From Lachnospiraceae bacterium Zagget2 (GTDB taxonomy: Bacteria > Bacillota > Clostridia > Lachnospirales > Lachnospiraceae), in assembly GCA_001941045.1 (NCBI GenBank), contig MSHD01000007.1, forward strand, positions 163,572 to 227,571: DNA of 64,000 nt. The letters are read 5' to 3'. Both the position numbers and the translations under genes were made by a program. The notes below the pieces were generated by a model, which searched no databases, was not told the origin of the DNA, and saw only the letters and a list, made by a program, of their open reading frames with translations. The number at the start of each line of letters is the position of its first letter. Position 1 is the stretch's first letter. Below are positions 52,234-60,441 of the stretch, one piece after another.

Positions 52234-54498
52234 ATGATTACAGTTCCTTATTATAATATAGTAATTGTCCCGGATATCTATCTGTACTTTCAGAATAATT
52301 ATTTCCAGAAGATTACGGAGCGCGACGCACAGCCCGGTGAACAGGTCATTTTCCTGATGCTGAAGGAAGACAAGAGCCGTGAAGAGATGCAGGCGGACGA
52401 TTTCTATCCGATCGGCATTACCGGCAGGATTGAGGCGATTGACAAGGAAGGCAATGTAAAGGTCATTACCGGCAGTCGTGTCAATATCGACACGATCGCG
52501 ACGACAGGCGAGCGTATTGTGGTGACGATGTCGGAGCGGCAGGATGTAGTGGATATGACGCCGGACGAGATCGAGAAACATTTTGAGGCAGTGAAGACGG
52601 CTTTCCTGAATCATATCCAGAAAACCCAGTTCGGACTGCTCGCCCGCAACTACGTGATGCAGTGGGATTCGCTTGGGGAGATGACCGCGACACTGTCTTT
52701 CATGCTTGGCAATACCAACGAAGAAAAATACGCGATCCTGGCGGCGGACACCACCTCGGAGCGCATCTCGCGTATGGAGAAGGCGGTCTACGAGTACCTG
52801 GAGATGGAGAAAGTAAAGAAGGAGGCTGCGGACGCGCAGGCGAGTTCCAATGAGCAGAATTACCGGGAGCAGGCGATTCGGAAGCAGCTCGAGTTTTTGC
52901 AAAAGCAGCTTGATGAGATGCATCCGGAAAGTATTTCCGATGTGAGAAAGTTTGAGAAGAAAATAGAAGAATCACAGATGAATGATACGGCCCGCGCCGA
53001 GGCGATGAAGGTGCTGAATCGCATGAAGCAGGAGGGCCAGAACAGCCATGAGTATGGCATGCTGTACGATTATCTCGATTTTGTGACTTCGCTTTCCTGG
53101 AAGAAGGAGGAGATCCCTCCCGTTGACCTGAAGGAAGCAGAGCGGATTCTCGATGAGGATCACTTTGGCCTGAAAAAGGTCAAGAAGCGCATCATTCAGC
53201 AGCTTGCGGTGATGACGCTGAACCGGAAGCAGGCTGGTTCGATCCTGCTCTTTGTCGGAGCGCCGGGCACCGGAAAGACAAGCATCGGACAGAGTATCGC
53301 CAGGGCACTCGGCAGAAGTTACGTGCGTGTGAGTCTGGGCGGCGTGCGCGATGAGGCGGAGATCCGTGGGCACCGCCGCACTTATATCGGCGCGATGCCG
53401 GGACGTATTATGGAGGGGATCAAGCGCAGCGGCGCATCCAATCCGGTCATGGTGCTGGACGAGGTGGACAAGCTGGTGCGGGACTACGGCGGCGATCCCT
53501 CGAGCGCGCTGCTCGAGGTGCTTGACCCGGAGCAGAATAATACCTTTACGGACCATTATATGAATGTGCCCTATGATCTTTCCGATGTGCTGTTCGTCTG
53601 CACGGCGAATACCACCGATACGATTCCGGAGCCGCTGCTGAACCGTATGGAAGTTATTCAGTTCCCGGGCTATACGGCGACGGACAAGTTTCAGATTGCG
53701 AAGAAGCATCTGCTTCCGCGTTCCATGAAGGATATGGGTATCAAAGCGCAGAGCCTGCGCGTTTCCGACGCTGCGCTGCGCGCGATCATCTCTGACTACA
53801 CGATGGAGGCCGGGGTGCGCGGCTTAAAGAAGCAGCTTGATACGCTCTGCCGTGTAGCGGCTGTCCGCCTGGTGAAGGGGGAGAATAAGAGCGTCTCCGT
53901 CAGCCCGAAGCGGCTGCGTGAATTCCTTGACCAGAAGCCGATTCCGCATGACCAGCGACTTGAGGAGAAGCAGCCCGGCGTGGTGACCGGTCTTGCCTGG
54001 ACCAGCGCGGGCGGGGACATCCTCTTTATCGAGGCTCTGTTTACAAAGGGTGAGGGAAAGACAGTGATCACCGGACAGCTTGGCGATGTCATGAAGGAGT
54101 CGGTGCAGATTGCAGTCAGTCTTGTAAAGAGCATGTATCCTGAGAAGGCAGAGCTATTTGAGGAAAATGACCTCCACATCCATGTACCCGCAGGCGCAGT
54201 GCCGAAGGATGGCCCTTCCGCCGGTATCACGCTGACCACGGCGCTCGCGTCGCTGGTGAGCGGGAAGGCGGTCTCGCCGGACATCGCGATGACCGGTGAA
54301 GTGTCGCTGCGCGGCTTTGTGATGCCGATCGGCGGTCTGCCGGAGAAGCTGATGGCGGCGCAGAGGGCGGGGATCACTACGGTCTATATCCCGTGGGAGA
54401 ATAAGGACGATCTCGACGAGGTAGCGCAGGAGGTGAAGGACAGTCTGACGATCATTCCGGTTCACAGGGTGTCGGCTGTACTGGAAAAAGTAATCTGA
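52234..54498 (+). CDS. lon: ATP-dependent protease Lon
   Basis: AAA+ serine protease that removes damaged and regulatory proteins. 754 residues. N-terminal LonN domain (about 1-180), AAA module with [11 protein letters not shown] and Walker B MVLDEVDKL, and the C-terminal protease domain with Ser662 in DGPSAGITL and Lys705 in LPEKLMAAQ; the spacing of 43 matches the normal Ser-Lys dyad. ATG at 52234 after GAGGAGG. The in-frame 52171 start lies in the promoter and is rejected. Likely heat-inducible through CIRCE. Confidence 0.96.
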   Translation: MITVPYYNIVIVPDIYLYFQNNYFQKITERDAQPGEQVIFLMLKEDKSREEMQADDFYPIGITGRIEAIDKEGNVKVITGSRVNIDTIATTGERIVVTMSERQDVVDMTPDEIEKHFEAVKTAFLNHIQKTQFGLLARNYVMQWDSLGEMTATLSFMLGNTNEEKYAILAADTTSERISRMEKAVYEYLEMEKVKKEAADAQASSNEQNYREQAIRKQLEFLQKQLDEMHPESISDVRKFEKKIEESQMNDTARAEAMKVLNRMKQEGQNSHEYGMLYDYLDFVTSLSWKKEEIPPVDLKEAERILDEDHFGLKKVKKRIIQQLAVMTLNRKQAGSILLFVGAPGTGKTSIGQSIARALGRSYVRVSLGGVRDEAEIRGHRRTYIGAMPGRIMEGIKRSGASNPVMVLDEVDKLVRDYGGDPSSALLEVLDPEQNNTFTDHYMNVPYDLSDVLFVCTANTTDTIPEPLLNRMEVIQFPGYTATDKFQIAKKHLLPRSMKDMGIKAQSLRVSDAALRAIISDYTMEAGVRGLKKQLDTLCRVAAVRLVKGENKSVSVSPKRLREFLDQKPIPHDQRLEEKQPGVVTGLAWTSAGGDILFIEALFTKGEGKTVITGQLGDVMKESVQIAVSLVKSMYPEKAELFEENDLHIHVPAGAVPKDGPSAGITLTTALASLVSGKAVSPDIAMTGEVSLRGFVMPIGGLPEKLMAAQRAGITTVYIPWENKDDLDEVAQEVKDSLTIIPVHRVSAVLEKVI

Positions 54499-54501
54499 TA
54501 T

Positions 54502-55473
54502 TCACTTCCAGCCGGTGACAGAGGCATATTTACCGGACGGCTTCGCACCAATGCGGGGTCGTCTTTGCGTCTGCGTAAAATAGCGCCGTATTGCCTGTCG
54601 ACGGATTTTTGTCCCGATGAAGACAGCCTTGCCCTCCGAAGCGGGCTCTGCACCGGACATGGTATATCTGCCGTCCACTGCGTCAAAACGCAGCCACTCG
54701 CTGCCTGCCCTGACGCAGCCCTTCGCGCGCACGACTCCGCCGAGTCCGCCGCGGATGAGGCGTTCGAGCAGCAGGAGCAGCATTTCCGGCGACTTCATCT
54801 CTGCTCCGCTCATGGAAAAAGTGTCGGGAAGCTCATCGCTTTCCGGCTTTGCCTCAAGATGTGAGCCGTCATAGCCATGCTCAAGAAGAGCGAGCCATTC
54901 GGCCTTATCCATGCCGGAATAGTGTTCTGCAAGCACCTGCCCGGCCGGATGGAGCGCTTCGATATCCTGCCGGATTTTCTGCCGTTCCTCCAAAGATGCG
55001 TTCTCCAGCTTCGATACGAAGACGGTCCGCGCTTCGCGGATCTGGTCCTTATAGATCTCCGGATATTCCCGCAGATTACTGTAGAAACTCTGTCCGTCCA
55101 GGATCGCAACCGGTGCGAGCAGAGTGATCCGTTCATATTCGATCTGCTGCAGGTTTGCGATGATATTGCTCAGCATACCGACGCCGGTTGGCTCGACCAC
55201 GAGGTATTCCGGGTCGACGGTATTTGCGATTGTCAGTACGGAGGCCGCGAAATCACCCTTCGTGGAGCAGCAGATGCAGCCCTCGGTCAGCTCCCAGATA
55301 TTGACTTTCCCGATGCTCTGTGTGTCGTCCGCACGCAGGACATCTCCGTCCACGCCGACCTCGCCGTATTCATTTTCCAGGATGGCGATCTCGCGGCCCG
55401 TATGTTTTGAAAGGCTCCTGATAAATGTCGTCTTTCCCGCACCGAGAAAGCCCGATACAATCAATATCTTCAT
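54502..55473 (-). CDS. CobW/COG0523-type GTPase
   Basis: 323-residue metal-chaperone-like GTPase. P-loop GFLGAGKTTFIRSL at residues 8-21, the metal-binding ELTEGCICCSTKGDF with CxCC, and later segments of CobW_C. COG0523 proteins deliver Zn2+ or Co2+ to enzymes. It starts at ATG 55473 after GGAGGT; the longer minus-strand frame to 55842 is antisense to another gene. It lies downstream of a Zn-dependent alcohol dehydrogenase with a terminator between, which may mean it helps to load zinc. It is convergent with lon, with three bases between stops. Confidence 0.85.
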   Translation of the reverse strand: MKILIVSGFLGAGKTTFIRSLSKHTGREIAILENEYGEVGVDGDVLRADDTQSIGKVNIWELTEGCICCSTKGDFAASVLTIANTVDPEYLVVEPTGVGMLSNIIANLQQIEYERITLLAPVAILDGQSFYSNLREYPEIYKDQIREARTVFVSKLENASLEERQKIRQDIEALHPAGQVLAEHYSGMDKAEWLALLEHGYDGSHLEAKPESDELPDTFSMSGAEMKSPEMLLLLLERLIRGGLGGVVRAKGCVRAGSEWLRFDAVDGRYTMSGAEPASEGKAVFIGTKIRRQAIRRYFTQTQRRPRIGAKPSGKYASVTGWK

Positions 55474-55485
55474 GCCATGACCTCC

Positions 55486-55526
55486 AAAAAGAGAGAGGAA
55501 GTCCGGCAGACGGTTCCGCCGGACTT
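55486..55526 (-). terminator. terminator after secondary alcohol dehydrogenase
   Basis: On the minus strand AAGTCCGGC pairs with GCCGGACTT (arms 55518-55526 and 55499-55507), followed by a T-rich stretch. It separates the dehydrogenase from the CobW gene. Confidence 0.75.
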
Positions 55527-55541
55527 CGTTTAAGAGAGTGT

Positions 55542-56603
55542 TTACGCTTCGATCCTTACCACCGGCTTGATGAGATCCTTCGGCTTGTCGCGCATCAGGA
55601 ACAGCGCCTCCTCGAGATGCTCCCAGCCGTCGAAGACATGGGTGCTTAAGGGAGCGAGATCGAGCTTGCCCGCAGAGACCAGCGCGCTCAGCTTCTCCAT
55701 GCGCAGGCGTCCGCCCGGCATCAGTCCGCCATTGATCTGCTTGTGGCCCATACCGACGCCCCATTCTACGCGCGGGATGTCGATCACGTCGCCGCTTCCC
55801 AGATAGTTGACATTGCCGATTTTGCCGCCGGGCTTTAAGCACTTCACGGCCTCGGCGAAGGTCTCCACGCCACCGCCCGCGATGACGATCTTGTCAACGC
55901 CCTTACCGCCGGTCATGTCGAGCACCTGCTGGAAGATCGGGCCATTTTTATAACTGACGAAATCCGTTGCGCCGTAGCCTTTTGCGGCTTCCACGCACAC
56001 CGGGCGGGTGCCCACCGCGATGATGCGGGAAGCACCACGCATATTCGCGCCGGCTACGGACATCAGACCCACCGGGCCGATGCCGATCACCAGGACTGTA
56101 TCGCCGAACTGTACGTCGGCCAGCTCCACACCGTGGAAGCCGGTCGGCACCATATCGGAGAGCATGCAGGCGTCGACGGTGTTGATGTTGTCGGGGAGCA
56201 GGGCAAGATTGCCGTCCGCGTCGTTTACATGGAAGTATTCGGAGAAAACGCCGTCCTTAAAGTTGGAAAATTTCCAGCCGGCGAGCATGCCGCCGGAGTG
56301 CATGGAGTAGCCGGCCTGCGCTTCCAGAGAATTCCAGTCGGGAGTGATCGCAGGTACCAGCACACGATCGCCGGGTTTGAAGTCCTTCACGAGAGAGCCG
56401 ACCTCTACGACTTCGGCACAGCCCTCGTGTCCGAGGATCATGTTGTGGCGCTCGCCGATCGCGCCTTCCCAGAGTGTGTGAACATCGGATGTGCAGATCG
56501 CCAGCGCCAGCGGTTTGCAGATGGCGTCGAGCGGCCCGCAGGCGGGGCGATCCTTCTCGATCCAGCCGGATTCTCCGATTTTCAGCATTGCGTAACCTTT
56601 CAT
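55542..56603 (-). CDS. NADP-dependent secondary alcohol dehydrogenase (isopropanol type)
   Basis: 353-residue zinc-dependent medium-chain dehydrogenase close in length and layout to clostridial isopropanol dehydrogenase (acetone/isopropanol, also other ketones and aldehydes). The zinc ligands Cys37, His59 and Asp150 are at the same residue numbers. NADP site G198-T199-R200 and Tyr218 are kept, with Thr in place of Ser199. Start ATG 56603 (MKGYAMLKIG) follows AAGGAGG; the longer frame to 56648 is rejected. Its promoter carries nested palindromes. Confidence 0.9.
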   Translation of the reverse strand: MKGYAMLKIGESGWIEKDRPACGPLDAICKPLALAICTSDVHTLWEGAIGERHNMILGHEGCAEVVEVGSLVKDFKPGDRVLVPAITPDWNSLEAQAGYSMHSGGMLAGWKFSNFKDGVFSEYFHVNDADGNLALLPDNINTVDACMLSDMVPTGFHGVELADVQFGDTVLVIGIGPVGLMSVAGANMRGASRIIAVGTRPVCVEAAKGYGATDFVSYKNGPIFQQVLDMTGGKGVDKIVIAGGGVETFAEAVKCLKPGGKIGNVNYLGSGDVIDIPRVEWGVGMGHKQINGGLMPGGRLRMEKLSALVSAGKLDLAPLSTHVFDGWEHLEEALFLMRDKPKDLIKPVVRIEA

Positions 56604-56628
56604 GTTGTAGCCTCCTTTTCTTAATGAT

Positions 56629-56682
56629 TTTACAATGTAAGTTTTCATGAATGATTGTTAAAAATTTATCATTCATTGTAAA
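56629..56682. promoter_or_regulatory. palindromic operator at alcohol dehydrogenase promoter
   Basis: Two interlocked perfect inverted repeats: ATGAATGAT (56647-56655) with ATCATTCAT (56668-56676), and TTTACAATG (56629-56637) with CATTGTAAA (56674-56682). They lie at and just downstream of the predicted transcription start. This looks like an operator for an unidentified repressor. Confidence 0.6.
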
Positions 56683-56683
56683 T

Positions 56684-56713
56684 ATTATAACATTACAGAC
56701 AGATGACTGTCAA
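56684..56713 (-). promoter_or_regulatory. promoter of secondary alcohol dehydrogenase
   Basis: On the minus strand a perfect TTGACA (56708-56713), 18-bp spacer and a perfect TATAAT (56684-56689). Start predicted near 56677. Confidence 0.85.
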
Positions 56714-56764
56714 CCCATTAAATGAGCAAATATTTTCAAGCTTTTCATACGACGACAAAAGAGG

Positions 56765-56770
56765 TATAAT
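56765..56770 (+). promoter_or_regulatory. proA -10 box
   Basis: TATAAT at 56765-56770, 36 bases before the proA ATG. The best -35 is TTTTCA (56742-56747). Confidence 0.5.
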
Positions 56771-56805
56771 GAAATGAAAGTTTCCGGAAAGGGGAATTTA
56801 TACAA

Positions 56806-58080
56806 ATGAAAGAAGAAGTCAGGAAGGTCAAACTTGCGTCGCCGCGAATGGCGGCCAGCGCGGGAGATACCCGGAATCTTGCGCTGCGGATGATGAAAGA
56901 GGCGCTGGATGAGGAGCGGGAGGCGATATTTGCCGCGAACCAGGCAGATCTGAAGCAGGCGGAAGCGGACGGCGTGGCGGCTCCGATCCTGAAACGGCTG
57001 AAATTTGATGAAGGAAAGCTGCGGGACGTAAGCTCAGGCATTCAGGATCTGATCGCCATGGAGGATCCGCTGTTTCAAACGCAGCTTTGGCGGGAGCTGG
57101 ACGAGGGACTGGTTCTGAAGCGTGTCTCCTGCCCGATCGGCGTGATCGGCGTGATTTTTGAAGCGAGGCCGGACGCGCTGGTACAGATTTCTGCTCTGTG
57201 TATAAAGAGTGGAAACTGTGTGATTTTAAAAGGCGGCAGCGAGGCCCGCAGGACCAACAAAAAGTTATTTGAGGTCATCAGCGCGGCCGTGCGGAAAGCG
57301 GGCCTGCCGGAAAACTGCATGATGCAGCTGGAGGACCGGTCGGAGATCCGGGAACTGCTCGACTGCCATGGTCTGGTGGATCTTCTGATTCCCCGCGGGT
57401 CCAATGCTTTTGTGCAGTACATTATGGATAATACGAAGATACCGGTGATGGGACATGCGGACGGCATCTGCCATATCTATGTGGATAAGGACGCGGATTT
57501 CGAGAAGGCGGTTCCGATCATCGTCGACGCGGAGACGCAGTATGTCTCTGCCTGCAATGCAGTGGAGACGCTGCTGGTGCACCGGGATATCGCACGGGTG
57601 TTTTTGCCGGAACTGAAGGCTGCGCTGGATGAAAAAGGAGTTGAGGTCCGGGGCACAGAGGAGGTTGCGGCGATTATCCCCTGCAGCGCTGCGACAGATG
57701 CAGACGACTCTGCGGAGTATCTGGATTACATTCTCTCTGTAAAGCTCGTGGGGGATGTGCAGGAGGCCATCGACCACATTAATTACTTTGGTTCCCATCA
57801 CACGGACAGCATCGTGACGGAAAATCAGGAGACGGCGGAGCTGTTTATGAATCTGGTGGATTCTGCGGGCGTTTATCAGAACTGCTCCACCCGGTTTGCG
57901 GACGGTTATCGCTACGGTTTTGGCGCCGAGGTGGGCATCAGCACCGGAAAGATACACGCCAGAGGGCCGGTCGGCCTGGAGGGACTGCTCAGCTACAAAT
58001 ATCGGCTGTACGGAAACGGACAGATCGTGGGAGATTATGCATCCGGGAAGAAACAGTTTCATTTCCGGGATATAAAATAA
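56806..58080 (+). CDS. proA: glutamate-5-semialdehyde dehydrogenase
   Basis: NADPH-dependent reduction of gamma-glutamyl phosphate to glutamate semialdehyde in proline synthesis. 424 residues. N-terminal LASPRMAASAGDTRN, the nucleotide-binding region near CPIGVIGVIFEARPDALVQI, and the catalytic Cys segment VSACNAVETLLVHRDI. C-terminal GPVGLEGLLSYKYRLYGNGQ fits the family. No proB is next to it. ATG after AAAGGGG. Confidence 0.95.
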   Translation: MKEEVRKVKLASPRMAASAGDTRNLALRMMKEALDEEREAIFAANQADLKQAEADGVAAPILKRLKFDEGKLRDVSSGIQDLIAMEDPLFQTQLWRELDEGLVLKRVSCPIGVIGVIFEARPDALVQISALCIKSGNCVILKGGSEARRTNKKLFEVISAAVRKAGLPENCMMQLEDRSEIRELLDCHGLVDLLIPRGSNAFVQYIMDNTKIPVMGHADGICHIYVDKDADFEKAVPIIVDAETQYVSACNAVETLLVHRDIARVFLPELKAALDEKGVEVRGTEEVAAIIPCSAATDADDSAEYLDYILSVKLVGDVQEAIDHINYFGSHHTDSIVTENQETAELFMNLVDSAGVYQNCSTRFADGYRYGFGAEVGISTGKIHARGPVGLEGLLSYKYRLYGNGQIVGDYASGKKQFHFRDIK

Positions 58081-58116
58081 AACAGTGCAGGAAATCTTAC
58101 ATCAGGAGGAGCAAAA

Positions 58117-58842
58117 ATGCTTGAATTACAGGATATATGCTTTCAGGCGAGCGATGATCCGAAGGAAAAGGGCATTCTGAAGCATATCAATCTGAAAATT
58201 GACGACGGTTTTGTGGCGATCACAGGACCGAACGGAGGAGGAAAATCCACGATGGCGAAGGTCATCGCGGGCATTATCACGCCGACGTCCGGCAGGGTTC
58301 TGTTTGACGGAGAGGATATCACAGAGCTCTCGATCACGGAGCGCGCCAAAAAGGGGATCAGCTTCGCATTCCAGCAGCCGGTCCGTTTCAAGGGGCTCAC
58401 GGTGCGCGATCTCATCGATCTGGCTCATGGGGAGCCGCTGTCGCTCAACGATTCCTGCAAATATCTGTCAGAGGGAGGACTCTGCGCGAAAGATTATATT
58501 AACCGCGAGATCAATGCCTCTCTGTCAGGCGGAGAACTGAAGCGCATCGAGATCGCGATGGTGATTGCGCGGGGCACGAAACTGTCGATTTTCGACGAGC
58601 CGGAGGCAGGGATAGATCTCTGGAGTTTCAATAATCTGATCCGGGTGTTTGAGGCGCTGCGAACCAATATCGACGGCTCGATCCTGATCATTTCCCATCA
58701 GGAACGGATCCTGAATATCGCGGACCGGATCATCGTCCTGGCGGACGGAGAGGTGCGCGCGGAAGGCGCACGGGAAGAGATTCTTCCGCAACTTCTGACA
58801 GACGGACAGGCCTGCAGTACGCTGCTTAATAAGGTTGTTTAG
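58117..58842 (+). CDS. sufC: SufC-like Fe-S assembly ATPase
   Basis: 241-residue ABC-type ATPase. Walker A GPNGGGKST, Q-loop AFQQPVRFKG, signature LSGGELKRIE, Walker B LSIFDEPEAGID, and H-loop SHQERIL. The FDEPEAGID form is the SufC pattern rather than that of transporters. It is followed by one SufB/SufD-like gene, so the pair would be a minimal SUF scaffold. Start ATG after AGGAGG. Confidence 0.85.
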   Translation: MLELQDICFQASDDPKEKGILKHINLKIDDGFVAITGPNGGGKSTMAKVIAGIITPTSGRVLFDGEDITELSITERAKKGISFAFQQPVRFKGLTVRDLIDLAHGEPLSLNDSCKYLSEGGLCAKDYINREINASLSGGELKRIEIAMVIARGTKLSIFDEPEAGIDLWSFNNLIRVFEALRTNIDGSILIISHQERILNIADRIIVLADGEVRAEGAREEILPQLLTDGQACSTLLNKVV

Positions 58843-58854
58843 GAGGTGGAAGAG

Positions 58855-59772
58855 ATGGATCAGCTTCAAATGCATATGCTGCAGATGGTGGCCGACCTCC
58901 ACAGCGTTCCGGAGGGAGCCTACAATATTCGTGACAATGGGGCGCTCGCGGGGAGAAATACGACCGCGAATATTGACATCGTGTCGAAAAAGAATAAACC
59001 GGGCATCGACATCATCATAAAGCCGGGCACGAAAAATGAAAGCGTGCATATTCCGGTCATCGTCAGCCAGAGCGGACTCAAAGATCTGGTATACAATGAT
59101 TTCTATATCGGGGAGGACGCCGATGTGACGATCGTAGCGGGCTGCGGGATTCACTGCGGCGGCTCGCAGGACACGGAGCACGACGGGATTCATGAGTTCC
59201 ATATTGGGAAGAACGCGAGGGTGCGTTATGTCGAGAAACACTATGGAGAGGGCGAGGGCACAGGCGGACGAATTCTCAATCCGACCACGATCGTCCACAT
59301 TGACGAGAACGGCTACATGGAGATGGAGACGACACAGATCAAGGGCGTCGACTCCACGATCCGGGATACTTCTGCGGACCTGAAGGATGGCGCGACACTG
59401 ATTATCAAGGAAAAGATCATGACCCATGAGAAGCAGTATGCCGAGACGAACTTCGAGGTGGATTTAAATGGGGTGGATTCGCATGCGGATGTGGTGTCAC
59501 GCTCGGTGGCGAAGGGCAGCTCCAGCCAGGTCTTCAATTCGAAGATTCGCGGCAACAATGCCTGCTATGGGCATACGGAGTGCGACGCGATCCTGATGGA
59601 TGAGGGACATGTGAATGCGGTACCATCCCTCGAGGCGAATCATCTGGATGCGAGTCTGATTCACGAGGCTGCCATCGGAAAGATTGCAGGAGAACAGATT
59701 GTCAAGCTGATGACACTCGGACTGACGGAGGCTGAGGCAGAGGAACAGATCGTCAACGGATTTTTGAAGTAG
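58855..59772 (+). CDS. SufB/SufD-like Fe-S scaffold protein
   Basis: 305-residue beta-helix-type protein. Segments DLVYNDFYIGEDADVTIVAGC, then HDGIHEFHIGKNARVRYVEKHYG and EMETTQIKGVDSTIRDTSADL are SufB/D-like. It is shorter than SufB (about 460) and matches the single-scaffold two-gene systems. Start ATG 58855 after AGGAGGT; the GTG at 58846 overlaps the ribosome site. The stop is 10 bases before the GntR start. Confidence 0.82.
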   Translation: MDQLQMHMLQMVADLHSVPEGAYNIRDNGALAGRNTTANIDIVSKKNKPGIDIIIKPGTKNESVHIPVIVSQSGLKDLVYNDFYIGEDADVTIVAGCGIHCGGSQDTEHDGIHEFHIGKNARVRYVEKHYGEGEGTGGRILNPTTIVHIDENGYMEMETTQIKGVDSTIRDTSADLKDGATLIIKEKIMTHEKQYAETNFEVDLNGVDSHADVVSRSVAKGSSSQVFNSKIRGNNACYGHTECDAILMDEGHVNAVPSLEANHLDASLIHEAAIGKIAGEQIVKLMTLGLTEAEAEEQIVNGFLK

Positions 59773-59782
59773 AGGTATCAGT

Positions 59783-60430
59783 ATGCCAAACAGGGAAAGC
59801 CTGAAGGACAGCGTATACAACCGGATCATGGAGGATATTTTCTGCTTTGAGTACCAGGCGGGTGATATTCTGAACGAAAAGGCGCTCATGGAGAAATATG
59901 GCTGCAGCAAGACTCCGGTGCGGGAGGCGCTGCTCTCGCTCTGCGACGATCAGGTTCTGAAAAGCATACCGCGCTATGGCTATGAGATCATCCGCCTGAC
60001 TACGGAGGATATCAACGAGATGATTCAGTTCCGCTTTCTGCTGGAGGGCGGGATGCTGCGCTACAATTATGAGCGGCTTTCCGAGACACATTTTCGGAAG
60101 CTGGATGAGATCAATGCGCTGATCCGTGAGAATTCCGGCGATGTGTGGGCGCACTGGCAGTATAATGCGCAGTTTCACCAGACGCTGATCGGGTTCTGCG
60201 GCAATGAGTATGCGCTCGAAGTGCTGACCCGCTGTATGAACCGGCTGAAGCGCGCCTATGCGCAGTTTTACTGGGGAAAGTGGGCGCAGAGCGTGCCGCC
60301 GGTTGACGACACGCGGCACCATATTGACATACTGAATGCCCTGAAGATGGGGAATCCCGAAGAGGCGCAGCGCTCTCTGGCGCTGGACCTGAACGATTTT
60401 GGCGGCCTGAAGGTATCGCTGCCGGTATGA
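59783..60430 (+). CDS. GntR-family regulator (FCD/FadR subfamily)
   Basis: 215-residue transcription regulator. The N-terminal winged helix includes LNEKALMEKYGCSKTPVREALLSL. The FCD C-terminal domain carries metal/ligand residues in QFRFLLEGGML, HWQYNAQFHQTLIGFCGN and DDTRHHIDILNAL. FadR/FCD regulators bind small acids or sugars. It lies between SufB/D and the CotH gene and overlaps the possible first CotH start by four bases, so it could control that cluster. The ligand is unknown. Confidence 0.88.
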   Translation: MPNRESLKDSVYNRIMEDIFCFEYQAGDILNEKALMEKYGCSKTPVREALLSLCDDQVLKSIPRYGYEIIRLTTEDINEMIQFRFLLEGGMLRYNYERLSETHFRKLDEINALIRENSGDVWAHWQYNAQFHQTLIGFCGNEYALEVLTRCMNRLKRAYAQFYWGKWAQSVPPVDDTRHHIDILNALKMGNPEEAQRSLALDLNDFGGLKVSLPV

Positions 60431-60441
60431 CTGGAGACGGA

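Noticed and set aside
54502..55842. N-terminal extension of the CobW gene on the minus strand
   Set aside because: The extra 120 residues are antisense-type sequence within the alcohol dehydrogenase region, and the ATG at 55473 has a good GGAGGT site.
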